This document shows positions 63,205 to 64,000 of a stretch of 64,000 nt of DNA, piece after piece. Origin of the DNA: Burkholderia sp. BCC0322 (lineage in GTDB: Bacteria > Pseudomonadota > Gammaproteobacteria > Burkholderiales > Burkholderiaceae); the NCBI RefSeq assembly GCF_902833045.1, contig NZ_CADFDU010000001.1:124001-188000 (forward strand), in the 5' to 3' direction. Both the position numbers and the translations under genes were made by a program. A model generated the notes under the pieces. It had not been told where the DNA came from. It was given only the letters and a program-made list of their open reading frames with translations, and ran no database searches. Numbering within the stretch: position 1 is the first letter of the stretch; each line of letters begins with the position of its first letter.

Positions 63205-63648
63205 ATGACCGACATCACGGACCACGCGCGCGGCGCATTGCGTGCGCAACCGTTCAGCATGCTGCTGGGCACGCAGCTGATGCACATCGGCGACAACGAA
63301 GTGTCGCTGTGCCTGCCCGTGCGCGAAGAACTGCGGCAGCAGCACGGTTTCGTGCACGGCGGCGTCATCAGCTACCTCGCGGACAATGCGCTGACGTTCG
63401 CCGGCGCGCTCGTGCTCGGCCCGCGCGTGATCACGGCGGAATACAAGATCAACTACCTGCGGCCGGCCGTGAACGGCACGCTCGTCGCCCGCGCGAAGCT
63501 CGTCTATGCGGGCCGGCACCAGGCGACCTGCCAGTGTCATGTGTTCGTCATCGACGGCGATCACGAGCGGCTCGTCGCGATCGCGCAGGGTACGATCAAC
63601 CGCGTCGGCGACGGCAAGATGCCGGATGCGCCTGAGGAAACGGCGTGA
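63205..63648 (+). CDS. PaaI-family hotdog thioesterase
   Basis: 147 residues. The hotdog-fold motif QHGFVHGGVISYLADNA (His-Gly-Gly with a helix starting after it) and the strand TAEYKINYLRPAVNGTLVAR identify the PaaI/DUF4442-like acyl-CoA thioesterases. GAGGAA precedes the ATG. Substrate is probably aromatic or medium-chain acyl-CoA; no paa genes are adjacent. Confidence 0.9.
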   Translation: MTDITDHARGALRAQPFSMLLGTQLMHIGDNEVSLCLPVREELRQQHGFVHGGVISYLADNALTFAGALVLGPRVITAEYKINYLRPAVNGTLVARAKLVYAGRHQATCQCHVFVIDGDHERLVAIAQGTINRVGDGKMPDAPEETA

Positions 63649-63765
63649 GCAGTTCTCCGCGCTCGAAGGATCGCCCGTTCATCCAGAAGACGATGAGCGC
63701 GTAGTCGAGCCGAGCGGTCAGATATGTGGACAAGCTTGCCGCCTCCGTGCGAGGCACATGTGGTT

Positions 63766-64000
63766 CTAACGCTTGATCGCGGCAAGATAGACCGCATCGC
63801 GCTCGCGTCGACCGACCGCCACGACCAGTACGAGCACTTCCGAATCGCTCACTTCGTAGACAAGCCGGTAACCGACGCTGCGTAGCTTGATCTTGTAGCG
63901 ATCCGGATGACCCTGCAGCTTTGCAGACGGTATCCGAGGATTCTCGAGCCGTTCGGCGAGCCGGGATTTGAACGGGTCGCGAACGGTGCGATCGGGCTTC
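63766..64000 (-). CDS. RelE/ParE-type toxin, C-terminal part
   Basis: Open to the window edge; 77 residues are visible: DPFKSRLAERLENPRIPSAKL, then GHPDRYKIKLRSVGYRLVYEV and VLVLVVAVGRRERDAVYLAA, ending IKR. This is the RelE/ParE fold of ribosome-dependent mRNA interferases. The N-terminus and any antitoxin lie beyond the right edge. Confidence 0.9.
   Translation of the reverse strand, partial: KPDRTVRDPFKSRLAERLENPRIPSAKLQGHPDRYKIKLRSVGYRLVYEVSDSEVLVLVVAVGRRERDAVYLAAIKR

Noticed and set aside
1-64000. Search by eye for tRNA and rRNA genes as integration targets
   Set aside because: No cloverleaf with a GGTTCGAAT-type T-arm or rRNA signature was recognised; the prophage remnant shows no tRNA at its edges.

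Overview
The window is high-GC DNA with the gene content of a Burkholderia chromosome, most likely a Burkholderia cepacia complex species. Supporting evidence: a FabV-type enoyl-ACP reductase whose catalytic Tyr235/Lys244/Lys245 numbering fits the Burkholderia enzyme, a short-Q-loop (CIO-type) cytochrome bd oxidase, many divergent regulator/target pairs, and an avidin resembling the biotin-binding protein reported from B. pseudomallei. Genus assignment is inference from family content; there is no rRNA or tRNA gene in the window.

Layout. 1-9 kb: end of an APH(6)-type kinase, an AraC regulator divergent from a small membrane protein, ureidoglycine aminohydrolase, envelope proteins, an isoprenylcysteine-methyltransferase-like protein, a HIT protein, a beta-lactamase-fold serine hydrolase and a GST. 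9.3-14.3 kb: a GbsR/MarR-type repressor and a four-gene membrane/redox operon (SDR-DoxX fusion, DUF2269, DCC thiol oxidoreductase, TIGR01777 epimerase fusion), with near-identical 26-bp palindromes before both units. 14.4-27 kb: fabV, an SDR/TetR pair with twin operators, a putative HExxH secreted protease, a YhfC-type intramembrane protease, a LysR/MFS pair, a GST, an MBL-rhodanese fusion and a 1-Cys peroxiredoxin.

27.3-30.8 kb is a foreign segment with lower GC and decayed coding. It holds a tyrosine integrase broken by a nonsense codon and at least two frameshifts, three minus-strand phage-like gene remnants (two with CxxCxGxG zinc-finger motifs), and one intact gene: a secreted avidin-family protein. 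I regard this avidin cargo in a dying prophage as the most notable content, together with the palindrome-controlled operon.

30.8-47 kb: an ArgP-like regulator, threonine aldolase, cell-surface proteins, cydAB plus a small DUF2474 gene preceded by a perfect FNR/ANR box, LysR regulators, a MITE-like inverted repeat that supplies the stop codon of a LOG-family gene, an ABC importer of unknown substrate, and a secreted alkaline-phosphatase-superfamily enzyme. 47-64 kb: a giant AsmA-like DUF748 protein, a DUF1254 lipoprotein, a copper P-type ATPase with four metal-binding domains (two recently duplicated), a small ORF with an octamer repeat at its stop, MgtC, an AGE-family epimerase overlapping a chemoreceptor at the 3' ends, a PaaI thioesterase and the end of a RelE/ParE toxin.

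Limits: family names come from recognising motifs by eye, without database searches. Starts were chosen from ribosome-binding sites, signal peptides and spacing.
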